DNA from: JBMDXB01 sp048594975
GTDB lineage: Bacteria; Acidobacteriota; Vicinamibacteria; Vicinamibacterales; 2-12-FULL-66-21
Length of the DNA: 64,000 nt
Direction: 5' to 3'
NCBI GenBank assembly: GCA_048594975.1
Contig: JBMDXQ010000017.1
Span: 1 to 64,000, forward strand
The translations under genes and the position numbers were made by a program. The first letter of the stretch is position 1; each line of letters starts with the position of its first letter. The notes beneath the pieces are model-generated. The model worked only from the letters and a program-made list of their open reading frames with translations, did not search any database and was not told the DNA's origin. Of the stretch, positions 57,369-64,000 are shown piece by piece.

Positions 57369-59876
57369 ATGGCACAGCAGCACGAGTGGATGTTCTACGA
57401 GCTGATGTGGCGGCTGCATACCGCGGGCGCGCCGTATCCGTTCCCGTGGTGGGTGCGGCAGGCGTTCCGCCGCTGGACCGACGCCTTCGACGTCGGCCTG
57501 TTCGATTCGAAGGAGGCGGCGTTCGCCTCGAACGCCCACTACCGCTACTGGAACCTGGTCGGCGAGCCCAACCGCGACCTGGAGAGCCTGGTCGGCCAGG
57601 CCGGGGAGGTCGAGCCGGTCTACGACCAGTACACACTGTCGTTCTTCGTGTTCGACGCGTCGGCGGGCACCGTGCACCTGCCGCAGCTCGCGGGCACCGA
57701 CGGCCGTCCATCGACGGTGACGCAGCGGCTGCTCGACGGCTGGCTGCCCGGTGTAGAGACGACCTACGACACCGGCGTGGGCCTGCGTGCACGCGCGCTG
57801 GCGTTCGGCACGCCGATCGCGGTCAACGACCTGCGCGGGTTCGTGCTCGTACGCCTCTCGATCACGTCGGAGCGGCCCGGTCCCGCGAATGTCTGGCTGT
57901 GCGCGAGCGTCAACCCCGCCGGCCCCTCGGGGTTCCAGCGCCACGATCGAGCCGGCCGCTTCCTCGCCGATCGCCGGCTGAACACGCTCCGCTATCTCGC
58001 CGCGGAGCGCCGCATCGAGGTGAACGCCACGTGGGGACCCTCGTTCGACGATGCGCCGGCGGAGGTCGGGATGTACGGCAACGGGACGTCGGCCGATCCG
58101 ATGCATTACGTCCGCCACAACCCGTGGGCGGAGCTCGTCTCGCGGCGGCGGCTGAACGGCTTCGCCGAGGCCCAGGATCACATCGCCGGCCTCTGCCACG
58201 GCGTCGTCGCCTGGCCGGTCGTCCTGATGCCGGGGGACACGACGACCGTCGGGATCCGGCTGCCGGTCAACAACCTGATCACGCGTGACGATCTCCGGCA
58301 GATGTCGGCGACGCCCGCGGCGACCTTGGAGCACTGGCTGCGCGCGAACTGGGCCTTCGATCTCTTCGACCGGGGCCTGCGGATCGAGCTCCCGCCGGGG
58401 CTGGAGCGGTTCGCCGACCAGGACGCGGTGTGCCGCTCGCAGCTGCTGATCCTCGCCGACGGCGGCGCCATCCACCCGGGGCCGACGATCTACGACTCGT
58501 TCTGGATCCGCGACTCCTCCGTCGAGGCGATCGCGTGCGCGGTCGTCGGACAGGAGACGCTGGCCGAGGTGCAGTTCGGGACGCACTACCCCCGCGTGTT
58601 CCAGAGCGGGCCCGGCTTCATCGGCCCGGCCCGGCGCCACGGGTTCTTCGGCGGCGAGCACGAGCAGGCGGACCACGAGTGGGACAGCAACGGCCAGGCG
58701 CTCTGGGCGATCGGCCGGTTCGACCGGATCATGGGCCGCGACTTCGGCTTCGGCCAGGGGATGTTCACGCCTTACGTCCTGGATGGCGCGCGCTGGATTC
58801 GCGACAATCGCAGCGAGTTCGGCCTGCTGCACAGCGGGTGGAGCGCGGAGCACGTCGGTGATCGCGACAAACCACACTACTGGGACGATCTCTGGGCCTG
58901 CGCCGGCCTCTGGGAGGCGGCGCAGCTCGCGGGCCGCATCGGCGCGCCCGCCGCGCAGCAGCAGGAGCTGTGGCGGATCTACGACGAGGTGCGCGACGCG
59001 ACGCGCGACTCGATGCGCTGGGTGCTCGCCGAACAGCGCCGGCGGGGCCACTGGGAGACGTTCATCCCGACCGGACCGGCCGACGTCGGCCGGCTCGATT
59101 CGACGATGATCGGCGCGGTGGCATACTTCCACCCGTCGCGGCTGCACATGGGCACACGCCTCGGCGGCGACATCGACTACGCGATGCGCCAGACGCTCGA
59201 GACGATCTGGAGCCACTTCGTGCGCGGCGGCTTCCGCCACGACACCGCGTGGAACGGTTTCGGGCCGTACCTCACGCTGCAGCTGGCGCACGCCTTTCTC
59301 TTCGTCGGCGACTCCGGCCGCGCGCATCGTCTGCTCTGGTGGACGCTCGAGAACGCCGGGTTCGCGCGCGTCAGCCGGGGCGGTCCCGGGGACACCTGGC
59401 AGGTCGTGCTGGGCTGCTGGAACGAGCAGCACTGCTATCCGATCGCCAGCGACTTCGCGGAGGTTCCCGCCGGTTCGTGGTACATGGGGGACATCCCGCA
59501 CGGCTGGAGCTGCGCCGAGTACATCTTGCTGCTCCGCGACATGCTGTTCTTCGAGGCGGACGAGGACGCCGACCGGCACCTCTACCTCCTCGCCGGCGTG
59601 GCACCCGAGTGGTTCGGCAGCGGCCGCATCCGCGTGCAGAACGGACGAACCGTGTTCGGCGGCCAGATCGACTTCGAGGCTCGGCACGATTCCGCCGGGC
59701 GGCGCGTCGAGCTGTCGATCCAGCGGGCGCCCGCTGCGGGCGTCCGCTACGTCTGCTGCATCCCGTTCGGCACCGGCCTCAGGTCCGCCAGCGCGGACGG
59801 GCGCTCGGTGCCCGTGGCCGGACGGCAGGCGTACCTCCCCGCCGGAACACGCGAGGCGCGAATCAGCTATCAGTGA
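57369..59876 (+). CDS. large six-hairpin glycosidase-like protein
   Basis: 835 residues from the ATG at 57369 with a strong GGAGG site. No signal peptide is seen. An N-terminal beta-rich domain (about 1-330) is followed by an (alpha/alpha)6 barrel (about 340-740) with D-S-F-W-I-R-D-S-S-V-E, H-E-W-D-S-N-G-Q-A-L-W-A and F-R-H-D-T-A-W-N-G-F-G-P-Y, and a C-terminal beta domain. The pattern fits clan GH-L/GH-G type barrels such as amylo-1,6-glucosidase or GH15/GH63 relatives. The acidic catalytic residues cannot be fixed by eye. Probable cytosolic glycan hydrolase. Confidence 0.65.
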   Translation: MAQQHEWMFYELMWRLHTAGAPYPFPWWVRQAFRRWTDAFDVGLFDSKEAAFASNAHYRYWNLVGEPNRDLESLVGQAGEVEPVYDQYTLSFFVFDASAGTVHLPQLAGTDGRPSTVTQRLLDGWLPGVETTYDTGVGLRARALAFGTPIAVNDLRGFVLVRLSITSERPGPANVWLCASVNPAGPSGFQRHDRAGRFLADRRLNTLRYLAAERRIEVNATWGPSFDDAPAEVGMYGNGTSADPMHYVRHNPWAELVSRRRLNGFAEAQDHIAGLCHGVVAWPVVLMPGDTTTVGIRLPVNNLITRDDLRQMSATPAATLEHWLRANWAFDLFDRGLRIELPPGLERFADQDAVCRSQLLILADGGAIHPGPTIYDSFWIRDSSVEAIACAVVGQETLAEVQFGTHYPRVFQSGPGFIGPARRHGFFGGEHEQADHEWDSNGQALWAIGRFDRIMGRDFGFGQGMFTPYVLDGARWIRDNRSEFGLLHSGWSAEHVGDRDKPHYWDDLWACAGLWEAAQLAGRIGAPAAQQQELWRIYDEVRDATRDSMRWVLAEQRRRGHWETFIPTGPADVGRLDSTMIGAVAYFHPSRLHMGTRLGGDIDYAMRQTLETIWSHFVRGGFRHDTAWNGFGPYLTLQLAHAFLFVGDSGRAHRLLWWTLENAGFARVSRGGPGDTWQVVLGCWNEQHCYPIASDFAEVPAGSWYMGDIPHGWSCAEYILLLRDMLFFEADEDADRHLYLLAGVAPEWFGSGRIRVQNGRTVFGGQIDFEARHDSAGRRVELSIQRAPAAGVRYVCCIPFGTGLRSASADGRSVPVAGRQAYLPAGTREARISYQ

Positions 59877-59935
59877 GCGGGGAGCCGGCGGCGCACGTTG
59901 ACTCGCACGCGCGGGCGGCACACAATGGCGCCACC

Positions 59936-60160
59936 GTGGAAAAGCCGGATGTCGAGCGGATCGCGTACAAGGCGCTGAAGGAACTGGGTGTGGCGGCCGC
60001 CGACCAGGCGACGGTGACGGCCGGCGAGCAGCCGGGGCACTGGCGGATCGAGTTCGAGGGATCGCACGGCCGCGCGCACATCCGCATCAAGTGCGGGCCT
60101 GGCACCACCCCGCAGTGGGTGCGCGAGCAGATCTTCCAGCAATATCTGGCGCAGACCTAG
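59936..60160 (+). CDS. small conserved protein of unknown function
   Basis: 74 residues from GTG 59936 (a GTG at 59873 gives a longer form). It reads as one alpha/beta unit: D-V-E-R-I-A-Y-K-A-L-K-E-L, H-W-R-I-E-F-E-G, A-H-I-R-I-K-C-G-P-G-T-T and a final helix W-V-R-E-Q-I-F-Q-Q-Y-L. No motif is recognised. The alternation of charged and hydrophobic residues looks coding. It converges with the Ku gene. Confidence 0.5.
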   Translation: MEKPDVERIAYKALKELGVAAADQATVTAGEQPGHWRIEFEGSHGRAHIRIKCGPGTTPQWVREQIFQQYLAQT

Positions 60161-60180
60161 CGGCGTGCCCGGCCCACGCC

Positions 60181-61050
60181 TCACCGCGCCGCGCGCTTCT
60201 TCTCCTTGGTCTCCTTCGCCGCCGCCTTCGCCGGCTTGGCAGCGGCCTCCACCTTCGCAATCTTCTTCTTCCCGGTGCTCACGCGGTCCAGGCTCTGGCG
60301 CAGCGCGTCCATCAGGTTGACGACCTTCGGCGGCGTTTCTTCGGCGGGCGCCACCACTTCCTGGCCCGCGATCTTGGCGTCGATGATGCGCTGCAGCTCC
60401 TCCTGGTACTCGTCCCGGTAGTCGGCGAGGTCCAGCGCGCCCTCGAAGTTGTCGATCACTTGCCGCGCGAGCTTGATCTCTTCCGGCTTGACCTTGTCGG
60501 GGACGCCGCCGAGCTCCTCGATGTCGCCCATGCTGCGGATCTCTTTCGCATGACGCATCGTGTACATGACCAGCGCGTTGTCCTTCGGCTGGACGGCGAC
60601 GAGGTACTCTCTCCCGTAGAGCGCCAGCTTGCCGATCCCGGCCTTGCCCTTCATCCCCTCGCGCATGACCGCGAAGGCCTGCGTCGCCATGCCGCCGTCC
60701 GGCGCGAGATAGTACGGCCGCTCGATGTAGATCGGATCGATCGCCGCGGCGTCGGTGAACTGCACCAGGTCGATGACCCGCGTCGATTCCGGCCGCACCT
60801 TCGCGATGTCCTCCTCGGACATCACGACGTAGCGCCCCTTCTCGAACTCGTAGCCCTTGGCCACCTCCGAGTGCGGCACTTCGCGCTCGCAGGTCGGGCA
60901 CCAGCGCTTCTGCTGGATGCGCGTCTGGCACTCGGCGTGCAGTTGGTTGAAGCCGATCGTCGCCGCCGAGTCGGTCGCGGGAAACACGCGAACCGGGATG
61001 TTCACCAGGCTGATCTTCAGAAACCCCTTCCACGTCGGACGCGCCGCCAT
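60181..61050 (-). CDS. ku: Ku protein of non-homologous end joining
   Basis: 289 residues, the length of bacterial Ku. It opens R-P-T-W-K-G-F-L-K-I-S-L-V-N-I-P-V, then Y-E-F-E-K-G-R-Y-V-V-M-S, D-L-V-Q-F-T and Y-Y-L-A-P-D. His38, Cys41, Cys51 and Cys54 (H-x-x-C...C-P-T-C) could form a small zinc site. The C-terminus is a Lys/Ala-rich tail (about 255-289), which in other Ku proteins helps DNA binding and threading. It forms a homodimer ring on DNA ends and recruits LigD, whose gene begins at 63.7 kb. An AAGGAG site precedes the ATG. Confidence 0.95.
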   Translation of the reverse strand: MAARPTWKGFLKISLVNIPVRVFPATDSAATIGFNQLHAECQTRIQQKRWCPTCEREVPHSEVAKGYEFEKGRYVVMSEEDIAKVRPESTRVIDLVQFTDAAAIDPIYIERPYYLAPDGGMATQAFAVMREGMKGKAGIGKLALYGREYLVAVQPKDNALVMYTMRHAKEIRSMGDIEELGGVPDKVKPEEIKLARQVIDNFEGALDLADYRDEYQEELQRIIDAKIAGQEVVAPAEETPPKVVNLMDALRQSLDRVSTGKKKIAKVEAAAKPAKAAAKETKEKKRAAR

Positions 61051-61095
61051 CGCTCGTCTCCTTGAAGTCGCAGCCGCCGGGGCTGCCAGCCTGAG

Positions 61096-61124
61096 ATTAT
61101 CGGCTGCATCGAGGCCGTTCGCAC
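61096..61124 (-). promoter_or_regulatory. candidate ku promoter
   Basis: On the minus strand GATAAT (61101-61096) with a weak GTGCGA 17 bases upstream (61124-61119), 45 bases before the ku start. Confidence 0.3.
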
Positions 61125-61205
61125 CCCCTGCACACTATGGCACCAGACCTGGGAGCACGGGGCGTTGATAGTAGACTGGACGCGCCCAGCGCCTCCTTTG
61201 GCGGT

Positions 61206-63416
61206 ATGTCCTTGAGAAGACACGGGTTCGTCACAGTCGTCTGGCTCCTCGTCATCAGCCTCGGGGGGGCGGCCGCGCCGCCGCCGCAGCTCGAGGCACG
61301 CGTCGTGGACAGGGCGACCGGCCGGCCGCTCGCGGGCGCGGAGGTCACGATCCTCGGTCATCCCGGCGAGCGGTTCACCGATGCCGAGGGGCGGTTCACG
61401 TGGCAGCCGGCGCCGCCGCCGCCCTTCGAAGTGCTCGTCATCCTGCCGGGCGGCCGCTTCACCAAGCCGATCCTGGTCGAGCGCTTGTCCACGGACGGGC
61501 CGCTCGAACTACAGGTGGAGGGCCTGGTCAACGAGTCAGTGACCGTCGCCGCCGGCGCGGCGCCGAGCATCGAGGCCACGCCGGCCAGCGGCACCACGCT
61601 GCTCACCGGCGGCGAAATCGCGGCGCGCGCCCCGGCCAACATCTCGCAGGCGCTCGAGAACGTCGCCGGCGTGTCGACGGTGTCGGAGGGACAGGCCGCA
61701 GTCCCGGTGGTGCGCGGCTTTGCCGGCGGCCGCACTTTGATCCTCGTCGACGGCGCACGCGTGACCAGCGAACGGCGGGTCGGGCCGAGCGCGACGTTTC
61801 TCGATCCCTTCTCGCTGGACAGCGTCGAGGTGTCACGCGGCCCGGGATCGGTCGCGTACGGATCGGACGCCTTCGGCGGCGTGATCTCCGCGCGCACGCG
61901 GCGCGTGGCCGCGGGATCGCCACTGGCGTTTCGCGCACTGGGCACGTTCGGCGCGGGCGTCCCGGAGGTGCGCGGCGCGTTCGAGGTGTCCAAGGGGCTC
62001 TCGCGGGGAGGCATGCTGTTTCAGGCGCACGCCCGGGGCTTCGACGACTACCGCAGTCCCGAGGGCGACGTCTTCAATTCCGGCTCGCGGGACCAGGGCG
62101 TCCTTACCCGGTTCGAGCACGCGCTCGGCCCCGGCACCGTTTCCGTCGGCTGGCAGAGCGACTTCGCCCGCGACATCGAACGGCCGCGCAACAACTCGGG
62201 CACGGTCCGGTTCTATTACCCGATCGAGGACTCGCACCGCCTGACGACGGGCTACGAGCTGCACAAGTACCGCGGGTTCGAGCGACTCTCCTTCACCGGT
62301 TTCTTCGGGACGAGCGCGCTCGTCACCGACCAGGATCGGTTCCCGACGCCCACGAGCCCGCGCAGCATCGAGCGGTCGGACGTGTCGGCCGAGGACTTCC
62401 ACGTGCGCGTCCTCGCCGAGCGGACCGTAGGCACCGCACACGTCGAGTTCGGCACCGACCTCAACGGCCGCTTCGATCTGCACGCGCTGGACGAGCGGGT
62501 GGTGTTCGACGCCTCCGGCGCGACCGTCGCCACCCTGACGAACGTGTCGGTGGACTCCGCCCGGCGGACCGACGCCGGGTTCTTCGGCAGCGTCCAGGTG
62601 CCGCTGGTCGCGCGCGTCCTGCTCGCCGTCGGCGTCCGCGGCGACCGCGTGACCACCGACAACGACGGCGGGTATTTCGGCGATCGCTCGACCGCGCAGG
62701 GCGCCGCCTCCGGGTACGTCTCGGCGACCCTGGGGTCGTTTCGCGGCTTCTCGTTCACCGCGCAGGCGGCGCGCGGCTTTCGCGATCCGATGCTGTCGGA
62801 CCGGTATTTCCGCGGCCCCTCGGGGCGCGGCTTCATCACCGGCAACCCCGACCTCGAGCCGGAACAGAGCCTGCAGTTCGACACGGCCGCGCGCTTCACC
62901 CACGAGCGGTACCGCGCCGCGCTGTTCGTGTTCCACTACCGCATCACGGATCTCATCGAGCGGCTCGAAGCCGCCCCGGACGTCTTCTTCTTCCGCAACC
63001 GCGGGCGCGCGCGCGTGCGCGGCGTGGAGATCGAGGCGCAGGTGGATCTCGGGAGCGGCACGACGCTCGAGGTCGCCGGCCAGGTGACCCGCGGCGACGG
63101 TGACGGCGGCAGCCCACTCGATGCGATCCCCCAGGAGTCGATCTCGCTGCAGCTGCGCAGACAGCTCGGACCGCGCGGCTTCGTGCAGGCCCGCGGGGCG
63201 GCCTACGCACGGGACCCGCGCCCCGGCCCGACCGAGCAGATCATCCCGGGGTATGCGGTCGTCGATCTCGGCGGCGGGTGGTCCTTCCGGGAGGGGCTCG
63301 ATCTCCGCGTGCTGGGCCGCAACGTGCTCGACCAGCCCTACCTGGTGAGCCCCGACGTGCGCACCGTGCTCGCGCCCGGCGCCTCCGTGCTGGCGACGCT
63401 GTCGGCGAAGTTCTGA
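61206..63416 (+). CDS. TonB-dependent outer-membrane receptor
   Basis: 736 residues from M-S-L-R-R-H-G; signal peptide to about residue 24. A carboxypeptidase-regulatory-like domain (about 26-100) with V-V-D-R-A-T-G-R-P-L-A-G-A precedes the plug (about 110-230; V-V-R-G-F-A-G-G-R-T-L-I-L-V-D-G and V-E-V-S-R-G-P-G-S-V-A-Y-G) and a 22-strand barrel ending in the aromatic L-S-A-K-F. No ligand is evident; receptors of this shape take up ferric chelates, cobalamin or glycans. It sits alone between ku and the ligase gene. Confidence 0.9.
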   Translation: MSLRRHGFVTVVWLLVISLGGAAAPPPQLEARVVDRATGRPLAGAEVTILGHPGERFTDAEGRFTWQPAPPPPFEVLVILPGGRFTKPILVERLSTDGPLELQVEGLVNESVTVAAGAAPSIEATPASGTTLLTGGEIAARAPANISQALENVAGVSTVSEGQAAVPVVRGFAGGRTLILVDGARVTSERRVGPSATFLDPFSLDSVEVSRGPGSVAYGSDAFGGVISARTRRVAAGSPLAFRALGTFGAGVPEVRGAFEVSKGLSRGGMLFQAHARGFDDYRSPEGDVFNSGSRDQGVLTRFEHALGPGTVSVGWQSDFARDIERPRNNSGTVRFYYPIEDSHRLTTGYELHKYRGFERLSFTGFFGTSALVTDQDRFPTPTSPRSIERSDVSAEDFHVRVLAERTVGTAHVEFGTDLNGRFDLHALDERVVFDASGATVATLTNVSVDSARRTDAGFFGSVQVPLVARVLLAVGVRGDRVTTDNDGGYFGDRSTAQGAASGYVSATLGSFRGFSFTAQAARGFRDPMLSDRYFRGPSGRGFITGNPDLEPEQSLQFDTAARFTHERYRAALFVFHYRITDLIERLEAAPDVFFFRNRGRARVRGVEIEAQVDLGSGTTLEVAGQVTRGDGDGGSPLDAIPQESISLQLRRQLGPRGFVQARGAAYARDPRPGPTEQIIPGYAVVDLGGGWSFREGLDLRVLGRNVLDQPYLVSPDVRTVLAPGASVLATLSAKF

Positions 63417-63675
63417 GGGGAGGGCGGAGAGGCGTCGCGGTCGGGCAGCCACGGTGGCTTGTTGAACTGAAGAGCACACGCAGGCCACGGAATTCTGAAC
63501 TCAAACGGCACGGAGGCATGCGGGACCGGGAGCGTGCGCTGGAGCGAACGGCGGCGACGCGCGTCGGCGCACGAGCGCCGCGAACCTCCATGCACGGCGT
63601 TCCGTGGCCTCCAAGATAGACCACGACAGGTCTTGCCCGCGCGTCTCACCAGCCGGGCGCACATAATCAGACGAC

Positions 63676-64000
63676 ATGCGCTGGCGAGACGACCCCGCCT
63701 CGATCCGCCCGATGCTGGCGACGCTCTCCGAGCCGCCGCTGGTGCAACCCGGGCTCGTCTACGAGCCGAAGTTCGACGGCATCCGCGCGCTGGCACACCT
63801 GGACGGTGCCGAGGTGCGCCTCTGGTCACGCCTCGGCAACGACAAGACGTCGCAGTTCCCGTCCATCGTCCAGGCGCTGCGCGCCTGGAGCGGCGCGGTC
63901 AGGCGGCCGCTCCTCGTGGACGGCGAAATCGTCGCGCTCGACGAGCAGGGCCGGCCCGCCGGCTTTCAGCGGCTGCAGGGCCGCATTCATCTGACCGGCG
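63676..64000 (+). CDS. ligD: ATP-dependent DNA ligase (LigD-type), 5' part
   Basis: The first 108 codons are visible; the window edge cuts the gene. After R-P-M-L-A-T-L-S-E comes Y-E-P-K-F-D-G-I-R-A, the nucleotidyltransferase motif I with the lysine that becomes adenylated, and then L-V-D-G-E-I-V-A-L-D (motif III region). It starts directly with the ligase domain, so any phosphoesterase or polymerase domain must lie C-terminally or elsewhere. A CATAAT box (63662-63667) lies 9 bases before the ATG, so the message may be leaderless. 63417-63675 shows no gene. Confidence 0.88.
   Translation, partial: MRWRDDPASIRPMLATLSEPPLVQPGLVYEPKFDGIRALAHLDGAEVRLWSRLGNDKTSQFPSIVQALRAWSGAVRRPLLVDGEIVALDEQGRPAGFQRLQGRIHLTG

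Overview
The window looks like a chromosomal piece of a GC-rich Acidobacteriota bacterium, probably of the Vicinamibacteria type. The grounds are four MacB/FtsX-like permeases of the acidobacterial duplicated orphan permease (ADOP) type, two proteins of the VWFA-related acidobacterial family, a PadR regulator beside one ADOP gene, several periplasmic S9 peptidases and a 3-keto-glycoside oxidation cluster. This is family knowledge applied to the sequence; no database search was run.

Layout. 0-19.4 kb: four ADOP permeases mixed with a secreted zinc peptidase, a receiver-PilZ protein, a VWFA-related protein, a GH127-like glycosidase (followed by a decayed membrane protein and a truncated PHP hydrolase), a lytic transglycosylase, a DUF2784 protein and the PadR gene. 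19.5-26.4 kb: a Tat-exported Gfo/Idh oxidoreductase, a VWFA C-terminal remnant, a nucleoside-type MFS transporter, a second VWFA-related protein, DUF4159 and DUF2255 proteins. 26.6-31.8 kb: a translationally coupled two-gene operon, a SIR2-TIR fusion followed by a STAND ATPase with a transmembrane helix and beta-propeller; it resembles NAD-targeting antiphage systems and is the best candidate for a novel system. 32.1-37.8 kb: two small membrane proteins, an oligopeptidase B-like enzyme and a glutamyl-endopeptidase-like S9 enzyme.

38.0-45.1 kb: a minus-strand operon of GMC oxidoreductase, its small subunit, a membrane-embedded spermidine-synthase-like protein, cytochrome c and a Gfo/Idh oxidoreductase, with a DUF1080 3-keto-glycoside hydrolase divergently placed. 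It resembles LacA/LacC/LacB glucoside 3-dehydrogenase plus downstream enzymes. 45.2-52.2 kb: a coiled-coil protein, then a signalling block: a hybrid histidine kinase with an extra N-terminal RsbT-like ATPase, RsbR, RsbS, RsbT, an RsbX-like phosphatase with its own ATPase domain, and a GGDEF cyclase. This is a stressosome probably feeding c-di-GMP, which the PilZ protein near 3.5 kb could sense.

52.4-57.0 kb: tRNA-His followed by gene debris, an intact hicAB pair and decayed toxin-antitoxin genes. A 15-bp piece of the tRNA T arm is repeated just after hicB, as expected for an old tRNA-targeted insertion. 57-64 kb: a zinc-ribbon protein, a large six-hairpin glycosidase, a small protein, Ku, a TonB-dependent receptor and the start of an LigD-type DNA ligase. 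Ku and the ligase are the two core parts of bacterial non-homologous end joining.

Many intergenic gaps carry short low-complexity repeats, each gap with its own repeated word and often an inverted partner. This is a recurrent non-coding pattern that gene annotation does not explain.
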